Assembly (NCBI GenBank): GCA_029859385.1
Contig: JAOUDF010000008.1
Span: 1-29,337, forward strand
Direction: 5' to 3'
Length of the DNA: 29,337 nucleotides
From: Nitrospirota bacterium
Lineage (GTDB): Bacteria; Nitrospirota; JAOUDF01
Positions 15,258 through 22,167 of this stretch are shown here, piece by piece. A program made the position numbers and the translations under genes. How positions within the stretch are numbered: position 1 is the stretch's first letter; every line of letters begins with the position of its first letter. The notes beneath the pieces are model-generated. The model had not been told where the DNA came from and ran no database searches. It worked only from the letters and a program-made list of their open reading frames with translations.

Positions 15258-15510
15258 TTATTTAATGAGCTTCTCTCTTGCATTAACATACTCCTGCTGG
15301 ATGATGTAACTGCCAGACGCCATCAATGTCATCTCGCGCACAGTCCCGTGTTGGCAAGAAGTGGCGTTAGTGAAGCCATGCCGGTCTTCTGGCGCAGGAT
15401 GTTGGCGGTTGGCGCCTTCCGCGACTGTTCGACCGACTGCTGAAACTCTTTGCTTGAGGATTAGGCGTGGGCGCTGACGGTCAGCGCCAAAAATGTGAGG
15501 AAGGGGAAGG
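15258..15510 (-). pseudogene. Decayed gene for a small secreted protein
   Basis: A protein-like reading is split over two frames. The first part gives a signal-peptide-like LTFLALTVSAHA, an in-frame TAA (15461-15463), then SSSKEFQQSVEQSRKAPTAN and ILRQKTGMASLTPLLANT with GC-rich third codon positions. A one-base shift near 15347 then leads into GTVREMTLMASGSYIIQQEY, ending in a lysine-rich tail at the stop 15258-15260. That stop is 12 bp before the ankyrin-gene start, so this was probably the first gene of the same operon. No upstream start codon was found in the first frame. The original function is unknown. Confidence 0.45.
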
Positions 15511-15677
15511 GTTAACTTACCGGTATTTTTCAGGGTAGGTTTCCCATCATAAATTGATTGGGCATATCCGGCTTTCGCTTCGCTCTGCCTAGGCTACATC
15601 TTGTCGGTCAAGGCACTCAGGAAACATGATTATCGATACTATTCCCTGCCTGCCCCTGAGTGGCCGCATCACGCCGG

Positions 15678-15987
15678 TCAGAGATTTTCAAATTGAGGAA
15701 AGGAACAGATTGTCACCAGGTTGGCATTGTGGGCAATGCGGATGCTCAACGGTACATCGAACATGTTGCTGATCCGCCACGATGCTTGTGGCGCGCCATT
15801 CTCAGTATTGACCAACTCTTTCTCGCCAGAAATGGAGGCTTTTTGACCGTTGAACGCTGCTTGAATGTAGGACATTCCACTCTTCGTCTACTTGCCCTAC
15901 AAACTTAAACCCGGATGGGAGAATTATTGATCTGCTTACGCGGCAAACCGGAAGATCGTTTCCCAACGCATTCTGGGCTGGGATCAT
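15678..15987 (-). pseudogene. Frameshifted hypothetical gene downstream of ogt
   Basis: From ATG 15987 one frame reads MIPAQNALGNDLPVCRVSRS and on to FKFVGQVDEEW. At about 15876 a one-base shift (TGGAATG where TGGATG would keep frame) joins it to MSYIQAAFNGQKASISGEKE, then ASWRISNMFDVPLSIRIAHN and an end at 15678. Both halves look like ordinary protein and share GC-biased codons. Upstream codons to about 16056 are also open, so the true start may lie further back. No family was recognised, and a sequencing error instead of decay is possible. Confidence 0.4.
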
Positions 15988-16067
15988 TTTAAGGTGATTC
16001 AGTGTCAGAGAGGTGCATGAAACAGAAATGAAATCAGAGTGTAGATTTGCCGGCAACAAGTAGTTGT

Positions 16068-16592
16068 CTAAAACACGACCCTCTCCACCCCCAGCAACAT
16101 CCTCTTTATATCCAACCCTCCCGAATACCCGCCCAGCCCGCCGCCGGATGCGATGACCCGGTGGCAAGGGATGATGATGGCGATAGGATTTCGTCCGTTG
16201 GCCGAGCCCACGGCCCGGGCGGCTTTTGGTCTGCCGACGGCCCCGGCGAGCCATTTGTAGCTGCGGGTTTCACCGTAGGGGATGGTGAGCAGTGCCTTCC
16301 ATACTGTGCAGTCGAAGGGGCTGCCTTCCTGCAGGTCGATATTGACGGTGAAATATTTGAGCTTGCCCGCGAAGTAGTTGTCCAGCTCTTTTTTCGCCTT
16401 GGCGAGCAGAGGTGTTTCCTTGCGGATCGGCAGCACGCCGTATTTCTTCTCGCAGTCGGCAAGAAAGGTATCGAGAACCTCGGCCCGGTCGAAGGAGAGG
16501 GCGCAGAGGCCGTTGGCGGTGGCCGCGAGGTAAAACTCCCGAACAGGGCCTCGCGGGCCGGGATGGACGGTGAAGAATATCTCCGGCGCCAC
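16068..16592 (-). CDS. ogt: Methylated-DNA-protein-cysteine S-methyltransferase (MGMT)
   Basis: This suicide repair protein of 174 residues transfers the alkyl group from O6-alkylguanine or O4-alkylthymine in DNA to its own cysteine. The acceptor C143 lies in the hallmark IIPCHRVI. Other family features are VWKALLTIPYGETRSYKWLA (helix-turn-helix part), ANGRNP (residues 132-136) and the closing GLGGYSGGLDIKRMLLGVE. An N-terminal ribonuclease-like domain covers about residues 1-88. GTG 16592 overlaps the last base of the glmM TAG stop (TAGTG), so this start implies translational coupling to glmM. It ends the housekeeping cluster. A 42-bp diverged copy of its 3' end lies at 9218-9259. Confidence 0.9.
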   Translation of the reverse strand: MAPEIFFTVHPGPRGPVREFYLAATANGLCALSFDRAEVLDTFLADCEKKYGVLPIRKETPLLAKAKKELDNYFAGKLKYFTVNIDLQEGSPFDCTVWKALLTIPYGETRSYKWLAGAVGRPKAARAVGSANGRNPIAIIIPCHRVIASGGGLGGYSGGLDIKRMLLGVERVVF

Positions 16593-17950
16593 TAGGCGAT
16601 GACCTCCATGCTCTCGCGCACCGAGCTGACAATCTCTTCGGCCAGGGACTTGATCTGCCCTTCGTCTTCGCCTTCGAGCATCACCCGCAGTTTGGCCTCG
16701 GTTCCGGAGTAGCGCACCAGCACCCGCCCCCGATCGCCCAGGGTATTCTCCACGGAGCTGATGGCCTCCTGTACCCGGGGCAGCGTTGCGAGGTCTTTCT
16801 TCTCCGCCACTTTCACATTGACGAGGACCTGCGGCAGGATGGTCATGCAGCGGGCCAGCTCGGAGATCGGCTTGTCGGTCTTCTGCATCAGGGCCATGAC
16901 CTGAAGGGCCGAGATGAGCCCGTCGCCGGTGGTGTTGTAGTCGAGGAAGATGATATGCCCCGACTGCTCGCCGCCCAGGTTGTAGCCGTTCTTGAGCATC
17001 TCTTCCACTACGTAGCGGTCGCCGACGGCGGTCTTTACGAGGTTGACTCCGGCCTCCCTCATGGCGATGTCGAGCCCCAGGTTGCTCATGACGGTGGTGA
17101 CGAGGGTGTCGTTGTGCAGCGTCCCCTGCTGCTTCATGTCGAGGGCGCACATGGCCATGATCTGGTCGCCGTCGACCAGCCTGCCCTGTTCATCGGCGAA
17201 AAGCACCCGGTCGGCGTCGCCGTCGTGGGCGATGCCCAGATGGGCGCCGACTTCCCTTACCTTCGCCATCATCCCTTCGGGGTGGGTGGAACCGCAGTTG
17301 AGGTTGATGTTGGTGCCGTTGGGTTTGTCGTTCATGACGACGACCTCGGCCCCCAGTTCGCGGAGCACGGCGGGGGTCACCTTGTAGGCGGCGCCGTGGG
17401 CCACATCGACCACGATCCTCAGCCCTTCGAGAGTGAGCCTGCGAGGGAAGGTATTCTTCGCGAACTCGATATAGCGCCCCTCAACATCATTGAGACGAAA
17501 TGCCTTGCCGACCTCGGTGGCAGTGGGGCGGACCTGGTCGATCTCGCCGGAGAAGATGAGGTCTTCCATCCGCTTCTCCAGTTCGTCGGGGAGCTTGAGT
17601 CCCTCTTTTGAAAAGAACTTGATGCCGTTATCCTCGAAGGAGTTGTGCGATGCGGAAATGACGACCCCGGCATCGGCCCGAAGGCTGCGCGTCACGAAGG
17701 CGATGGCGGGCGTGGGAAGCGGGCCGACGAGGAGCACATCGACCCCCATGGAGCAGATGCCCGCCATGAGCGCGCTTTCGAGCATGTAGCCCGAAAGACG
17801 GGTGTCCTTGCCGATGACGATCCGGTGACGGCCCGCGTTGTTCCTGAAGATATGGGCAGCAGCCCGGCCCAGCTTCATTGCAATCTCCACCGTCATCGGC
17901 TCTATGTTGGCGACGCCGCGCACGCCGTCGGTACCGAAAAGTTTTCGCAT
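16592..17950 (-). CDS. glmM: Phosphoglucosamine mutase
   Basis: This enzyme converts glucosamine-6-phosphate to glucosamine-1-phosphate for UDP-GlcNAc, peptidoglycan and lipopolysaccharide synthesis. At 452 residues it is full length, with all four domains of the alpha-D-phosphohexomutase family: LFGTDGVRG at the start, the phosphoserine S101 in ISASHNSFEDNGIKFF, the metal loop DGDADR at 243-248, the sugar loop GGEQSGHIIF, and the phosphate-binding RYSGTEAKLRVM near the end. ATG 17950 has AGGAGG 6 bases upstream. It follows cdaA by 8 bp, matching the common cdaA-glmM pairing, in which GlmM can bind and inhibit CdaA in Firmicutes. Here cdaR is absent between them. Confidence 0.96.
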   Translation of the reverse strand: MRKLFGTDGVRGVANIEPMTVEIAMKLGRAAAHIFRNNAGRHRIVIGKDTRLSGYMLESALMAGICSMGVDVLLVGPLPTPAIAFVTRSLRADAGVVISASHNSFEDNGIKFFSKEGLKLPDELEKRMEDLIFSGEIDQVRPTATEVGKAFRLNDVEGRYIEFAKNTFPRRLTLEGLRIVVDVAHGAAYKVTPAVLRELGAEVVVMNDKPNGTNINLNCGSTHPEGMMAKVREVGAHLGIAHDGDADRVLFADEQGRLVDGDQIMAMCALDMKQQGTLHNDTLVTTVMSNLGLDIAMREAGVNLVKTAVGDRYVVEEMLKNGYNLGGEQSGHIIFLDYNTTGDGLISALQVMALMQKTDKPISELARCMTILPQVLVNVKVAEKKDLATLPRVQEAISSVENTLGDRGRVLVRYSGTEAKLRVMLEGEDEGQIKSLAEEIVSSVRESMEVIA

Positions 17951-17958
17951 AATTCCTC

Positions 17959-18711
17959 CTAGAATTTTTTTGCAAACAGACGCGTCAGCATATCCCGCAG
18001 TGATGCCTGGTCTACATCCGACGTGATCTTTCCGCCGATCACCACGGAAAGCTTGCCGGTTTCTTCAGAAATAACAATTACCACCGCGTCGCTCTCCTCG
18101 GTAAGGCCAATGGCCGCCCGGTGTCGAGTGCCGAGGGTGGGGCTCAGGGCCGGGTCCTGGGTGAGGGGCAGAAAACATCCCGCTGCGGCGATCTTTCCCC
18201 GCCGGATCATCACCGCACCGTCATGGATGGGGGATGTGGGATGGTAGATTGACAATAATAATTCGCGTGATATCCGGGCCTCGATCCGAACTCCCATATC
18301 GGCAATCGACTTGAGGTCGGTATCCCGCTCGATTACCAGCAGGCCGCCGATCCGCTTGTTGGCCAGGGATGTAGCCGCCCGCACAAGCTCTTCTACCACT
18401 ACCGAGCCGCCGGAAAAGGGGAGGGGGAGCCAGAGAGGGTTGGTGCCGATCTGGGCCAGAAGCCTTCGTATCTCCTGCTGAAAAAGGAAAAGGACGAGGA
18501 GGATGCCATAGGGCCACAGGGTATTGAAGGTCGCCTTGGCGAACCTGAGGTCGAGCCAGTAGACGATCGCCGCCAGCGTCCCGAGAATGCCGGCGCCGAT
18601 GAGCATCTGCACGGCCTGCGTCCCTTTGACGGCAAGGAACAGCCGGTAGACCAGATAAAGGAGGAGGGTAATGTCGAGGATATCTTTAAGGTGAATGGCG
18701 TTTCCGGCCAT
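17959..18711 (-). CDS. cdaA: Diadenylate cyclase CdaA
   Basis: This membrane-bound enzyme makes cyclic di-AMP from two ATP. The 250-residue product has three N-terminal hydrophobic helices (about residues 11-28, 33-51 and 64-78) and a cytosolic DisA_N/DAC domain carrying both catalytic motifs, DGA at 164-166 (SPIHDGAVMI) and RHR at 196-198 (LGTRHRAAIGL). It lies 9 bp after folP and 8 bp before glmM, so it is in the operon core. In Firmicutes the regulator cdaR usually sits between cdaA and glmM; no such frame exists here. Control of c-di-AMP synthesis may therefore rest on GlmM or on a distant CdaR. Confidence 0.94.
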   Translation of the reverse strand: MAGNAIHLKDILDITLLLYLVYRLFLAVKGTQAVQMLIGAGILGTLAAIVYWLDLRFAKATFNTLWPYGILLVLFLFQQEIRRLLAQIGTNPLWLPLPFSGGSVVVEELVRAATSLANKRIGGLLVIERDTDLKSIADMGVRIEARISRELLLSIYHPTSPIHDGAVMIRRGKIAAAGCFLPLTQDPALSPTLGTRHRAAIGLTEESDAVVIVISEETGKLSVVIGGKITSDVDQASLRDMLTRLFAKKF

Positions 18712-18720
18712 AAGCGTTTC

Positions 18721-19626
18721 TTATCTCCCTGCCCTTTTTATGGCGTCGGCCACCTGTGCAACCCGCGCCATCTCCCGTACGTCGTGCACCCGCACGATAT
18801 CGGCCCCGTTCAGTATGCAGGCGGTGATGGCGGCAGCGGTCCCCTCGACCCTCTGCTCGGGAGGGAGACCGCCGGTGAGGGTGCCGATGAAGCTTTTACG
18901 CGAAGGGCCGACGAGGAGAGGGTACTCCATGGCCCTGATCTCTCCAAGACGCGCCAGTATCTCCAGGTTATGCGCCAGCGTCTTGCCGAAGCCGATGCCG
19001 GGGTCGAGGATGATGTTTTCTCTTTTTACCCCGGCCGCCATGGCCAGCTCGGCCCCTTCCCTCAGGAAGGCACATATCTCTTCGATCAGCGATTCATAAT
19101 AAGGTTCCCGCTGCATGTCGCGCGGAGTTCCCTTGATATGCATGATGACGACAGGGACGCCGTGCCGTGCCGCTACCGCCGCCATATCGGCATCGCCGCG
19201 CAGGCCGGTAATGTCGTTGATCATGGCGGCCCCGGCCTTGCACGCCTCATCGGCGACGCGGGCCTTGCTGGTGTCTATGGAAATCGGCGTATCGGTTGTG
19301 CGATGGAGCTCTTCGATGACGGGGATGACCCGCTCCAGCTCCTCTTCAACAGACACCGGATCGGACCCGGGCCTGGTTGATTCTCCGCCGATGTCGATGA
19401 TGTCGGCGCCTTCCTCGATCATGGCAAGGCCGCGCGCAACTGCCGCTTCGTGCACCTGAAAAAGGCCGCCGTCGGAAAAGGAATCGGGGGTTGTATTGAG
19501 GATCCCCATGACAAGCGTGCGGGAAGAGATTAGATAACTCTTCCCGCCGATTATCATGGATGGGGAATTCTGGAAGGCTGCAGCGGCGTGCGGAGGGGAG
19601 GAGAAAGGCTCCGGTCCCTTACGCAT
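18721..19626 (-). CDS. folP: Dihydropteroate synthase
   Basis: This enzyme joins 4-aminobenzoate to a pterin diphosphate in folate synthesis and is the sulfonamide target. The TIM-barrel motifs are clear: VMGILNTTPDSFSDGG, DIIDIGGESTRPG, SIDTSKARVADEA, MINDITGLRGD, VVIMHIKGTPRDMQ, IILDPGIGFGKT, LLVGPSRKSFIG and ADIVRVHDV at the end. ATG 19626 overlaps the ftsH stop by 8 bases (ATGCGTAA region), implying coupling, and gives 301 residues. ATG 19557 would give 278 residues with a more typical distance to VMGILN but has no Shine-Dalgarno, so the start is not settled. It is followed by cdaA after 9 bp. Confidence 0.93.
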   Translation of the reverse strand: MRKGPEPFSSPPHAAAAFQNSPSMIIGGKSYLISSRTLVMGILNTTPDSFSDGGLFQVHEAAVARGLAMIEEGADIIDIGGESTRPGSDPVSVEEELERVIPVIEELHRTTDTPISIDTSKARVADEACKAGAAMINDITGLRGDADMAAVAARHGVPVVIMHIKGTPRDMQREPYYESLIEEICAFLREGAELAMAAGVKRENIILDPGIGFGKTLAHNLEILARLGEIRAMEYPLLVGPSRKSFIGTLTGGLPPEQRVEGTAAAITACILNGADIVRVHDVREMARVAQVADAIKRAGR

Positions 19627-21490
19627 TGGCCCCTGGCGCGGGGTCACCGGAGGCGCCGACCGCCTTGTGCTCTACGTCGGCCACTTCCGGCGCAACGACA
19701 ACCTGCTGCTTGCTGATGATGCGGTCGACATCCCCGGCATCGAGGGTTTCCTTCTCCAGGAGGCTCTTGGCAAGGTCATCGAGGATATCGAAATTGTCAG
19801 TGACAATGGAGCGGGCCCTGTTGTAGCTCTCCTGGACGAGCCGCCTGACTTCCGTGTCGATGGCGGCGGCGGTCTCTTCGCTGTAATCCTTGTGCTGGGC
19901 AAACTCCCTGCCAAGGAATATCTGCTCCTCGCGCTTGCCGAAGGCCAGCGGCCCCATGGCGTCGCTCATACCCCATTCGCAGACCATCTTGCGAGCCAGG
20001 TCGGTGGCGCGCTCGATGTCGTTGCCCGCGCCGGTGGTCATGTGCCCAAGGGCAACCTCTTCCGCGACACGGCCGCCCATGAGGATGGCCAGGTTGTTGA
20101 AGAGCTGGGTCCGGGTATAGGTGTACTTGTCGTCGGTCGGGAGCTGCTGGGTGATGCCCAACGCCCTGCCCCTGGGGATGATAGAAACCTTGTGCACCGG
20201 GTCGGTGCCGGGGAGCAGCTTGGCCACCAGCGTATGGCCTGCCTCGTGGTAGGCGGTATTTTTCTTCTCGTCCTCGCTGATGATCATGCTGCGGCGCTCA
20301 ACGCCCATCAGCACCTTATCCTTGGCGGACTCGAAGTCGATCATGCCGACGCTTGTCTTGTTCTGCCGGGCAGCCAGCAGCGCGGCCTCGTTGACAAGGT
20401 TGGCCAGGTCGGCGCCGGAGAAGCCGGGGGTGCCCTTGGCCAGGATCTCCAGGTTTACGTCGGTACCCATGGGGATCTTGGAGGTGTGCACCTTGAGTAT
20501 CCCCATGCGGCCCTTGACGTCGGGGCGCGGCACCACCACCTGCCGGTCGAAACGGCCGGGCCTGAGCAGCGCGGGGTCAAGGACATCGGGCCGGTTGGTT
20601 GCGGCGATGAGGATAACGCCCTCGTTGGTGTCAAAACCGTCCATCTCCACCAGGAGCTGGTTGAGGGTCTGTTCCCTCTCGTCGTGGCCGCCGCCGAGGC
20701 CGGCGCCCCTGTGGCGTCCCACGGCGTCGATTTCGTCGATGAAGATGAGGCAGGGGGCGTTCTTCTTCCCCTGTTCGAAGAGGTCCCTCACGCGCGATGC
20801 ACCGACGCCGACGAACATCTCGACGAAGTCGGAGCCGCTTATGGAAAAGAACGGCACGTCGGCCTCGCCCGCGATGGCCTTGGCCAGCAGGGTCTTGCCG
20901 GTTCCCGGAGAGCCGACCAGCAGTACGCCCTTGGGGATCTTGCCGCCCAGTTTCTGGAACTTCTGCGGGTCCTTCAGGAAGTCGATGATCTCTTCGAGCT
21001 CGACCTTGGCCTCGTCAATACCTGCCACGTCGTTGAAGGTGATCTTGTTCTTCTTCTCGGAGATCAGCTTCGCCTTGCTCTTGCCGAAGGAGAGGGCCTT
21101 GTTGCCGCCCGCCTGCATCTGCCGCATGAAGAATATCCAGATGGCCACCAGGAAGAGCATGGGGCCCCAGGAGAGGAGGAAGGTTACATACCAGGCCGGC
21201 TCGTCCGGCGGACGGGCGGTGATCTTGACCCCCTTGTCGTGGAGCATCTTCACCATGTCGGGGTAGTGGGCCGCGTAGGTGACGAACTTTTTCCCGTCCT
21301 TGAAGCTGCCCTTGATGTTGTTCTCCTTCATGACCACTTCGGACACTTCACCGGTCTCTACCTTGCTGATGAACTCTGAAAAGACGATCTCGTTGTCGGT
21401 AGTGCGCGGCACCGAGAAGATGTTGAAAAGCATGACCATCATGAGCCCGATAACGAGCCAGAGGGCGAGGTTTTTATAAAAGGCGTTCAA
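19619..21490 (-). CDS. ftsH: ATP-dependent zinc metalloprotease FtsH
   Basis: This membrane-anchored AAA+ protease of 623 residues degrades misfolded or regulatory membrane and cytosolic proteins. Order: TM1 (about residues 8-24), a periplasmic domain, TM2 (about 102-122), the AAA module with Walker A GSPGTGKT 193-200, Walker B IFIDEIDA 249-256 and the second region of homology ATNRPDVLDPALLRPGRFDR, then the zinc site HEAGH 415-419. The start codon is TTG 21490, supported by GGAGGT 6 bases upstream and the hydrophobic start MNAFYKNLALWLVIGL. It lies after hpt with a 161-bp gap containing an inverted repeat, so it may have its own promoter. The tilS-hpt-ftsH order is conserved widely, including in Bacillus. 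Confidence 0.97.
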   Translation of the reverse strand: MNAFYKNLALWLVIGLMMVMLFNIFSVPRTTDNEIVFSEFISKVETGEVSEVVMKENNIKGSFKDGKKFVTYAAHYPDMVKMLHDKGVKITARPPDEPAWYVTFLLSWGPMLFLVAIWIFFMRQMQAGGNKALSFGKSKAKLISEKKNKITFNDVAGIDEAKVELEEIIDFLKDPQKFQKLGGKIPKGVLLVGSPGTGKTLLAKAIAGEADVPFFSISGSDFVEMFVGVGASRVRDLFEQGKKNAPCLIFIDEIDAVGRHRGAGLGGGHDEREQTLNQLLVEMDGFDTNEGVILIAATNRPDVLDPALLRPGRFDRQVVVPRPDVKGRMGILKVHTSKIPMGTDVNLEILAKGTPGFSGADLANLVNEAALLAARQNKTSVGMIDFESAKDKVLMGVERRSMIISEDEKKNTAYHEAGHTLVAKLLPGTDPVHKVSIIPRGRALGITQQLPTDDKYTYTRTQLFNNLAILMGGRVAEEVALGHMTTGAGNDIERATDLARKMVCEWGMSDAMGPLAFGKREEQIFLGREFAQHKDYSEETAAAIDTEVRRLVQESYNRARSIVTDNFDILDDLAKSLLEKETLDAGDVDRIISKQQVVVAPEVADVEHKAVGASGDPAPGANA

Positions 21491-21582
21491 GGCTATACCT
21501 CCGGAAAAATACAGAAAAAACGATCAAATAATAACATGCCGGTGATGCGAGTACAATAGTAAATCAGGCTGAGTACATCAGA

Positions 21583-21647
21583 CTGAAGACTGAAGGCCGA
21601 AGGTTGAAGTAGAACCTTGAAATTTTTGCCTTACCTTCAGTCTTCAG
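21583..21647. repeat. Inverted repeat with heptamer tandem units between hpt and ftsH
   Basis: A perfect 14-bp inverted repeat has arms at 21583-21596 (CTGAAGACTGAAGG) and 21634-21647, with a 37-bp loop. The left arm runs into CCGAAGG and TTGAAG, so four 7-bp units of the form (C/T)(T/C)GAAG(A/G) follow each other. No strong T-run is attached, so an intrinsic terminator is not proven. It could form a stem in the hpt-ftsH transcript or be a remnant of a small dispersed repeat. Confidence 0.55.
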
Positions 21648-21651
21648 CCAG

Positions 21652-22167
21652 CTATTTCTTTTCAAGTGTAGCAAGATACGGCAGGTTGCGGTACTTATCC
21701 TGATAGTCCAGGCCATATCCGACCAGAAACTTGTCCGGCGCATGAAAGCCGATGTAATCGAGCTGCTGCGCCTTTTTTCGCCCTTCGACCTTGTTGAGAA
21801 GAGTGCATACCTTCAGGCTCTTGGGTTGTCTCAGAAGGAGGGATTTCCGCAGGTACTCGACGGTTTCGCCCTTATGGACAATATCCTTCACCAGCAGCAC
21901 GTTCTTGTTGCGGATCTCTTCACGCAGGTCGGTGATGATGCGCGGGAGGTAGTCCTCATCGTTAGTGGGGTTTGTGAGCGCCAGAAAGTCGACGGTGATG
22001 GGCAGCTTGATGGCGCGGGAAAGGTCGGCCAGCAGCATATATGTCCCCTTGAGCACGCCCACGATCAGAAGTTCCTCGCCGTTATAGTCGGCCGTTATCT
22101 GGTTGCCAAGTTCTTCGACCCGTTTCCTGATCTGGACAGCGGTAAACAAGGGCTTACCATACAGCAT
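21652..22167 (-). CDS. hpt: Hypoxanthine phosphoribosyltransferase-like protein with altered PRPP loop
   Basis: This 171-residue type-I phosphoribosyltransferase belongs to the purine-salvage HPRT group. Family features are IVGVLKGTYMLLADLSRAI (residues 35-53), TVDFLAL, and the C-terminal KFLVGYGLDYQDKYRNLPY. The PRPP loop, normally VEDIIDTGKT-like, reads VKDIVHKGET (93-102): the first acidic residue is K94, and the aspartate that acts as catalytic base in characterised HPRTs is H98. Activity may therefore differ from classic HPRT. ATG 22167 is chosen for GAGGAG about 9 bases upstream and the family-typical length; it overlaps the tilS end by 14 bases. The position between tilS and ftsH is the conserved site of hpt. 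Confidence 0.82.
   Translation of the reverse strand: MLYGKPLFTAVQIRKRVEELGNQITADYNGEELLIVGVLKGTYMLLADLSRAIKLPITVDFLALTNPTNDEDYLPRIITDLREEIRNKNVLLVKDIVHKGETVEYLRKSLLLRQPKSLKVCTLLNKVEGRKKAQQLDYIGFHAPDKFLVGYGLDYQDKYRNLPYLATLEKK

Noticed and set aside
15470..15488. A 19-base palindrome (GGCGCTGAC, centre G, GTCAGCGCC)
   Set aside because: It lies in the part of the decayed gene coding a signal-peptide-like stretch, and the T-run is on the wrong side for a terminator, so it is probably incidental.
16068..17150. A 360-residue frame that includes ogt
   Set aside because: Its first half is arginine- and histidine-rich and lies within glmM on the same strand in another frame. Only the part from GTG 16592 looks like MGMT.
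19556..21379. A 607-residue open frame opposite ftsH and folP
   Set aside because: It mirrors the codon pattern of a highly conserved gene on the other strand and has no recognisable motif; long antisense frames are common at this GC content.
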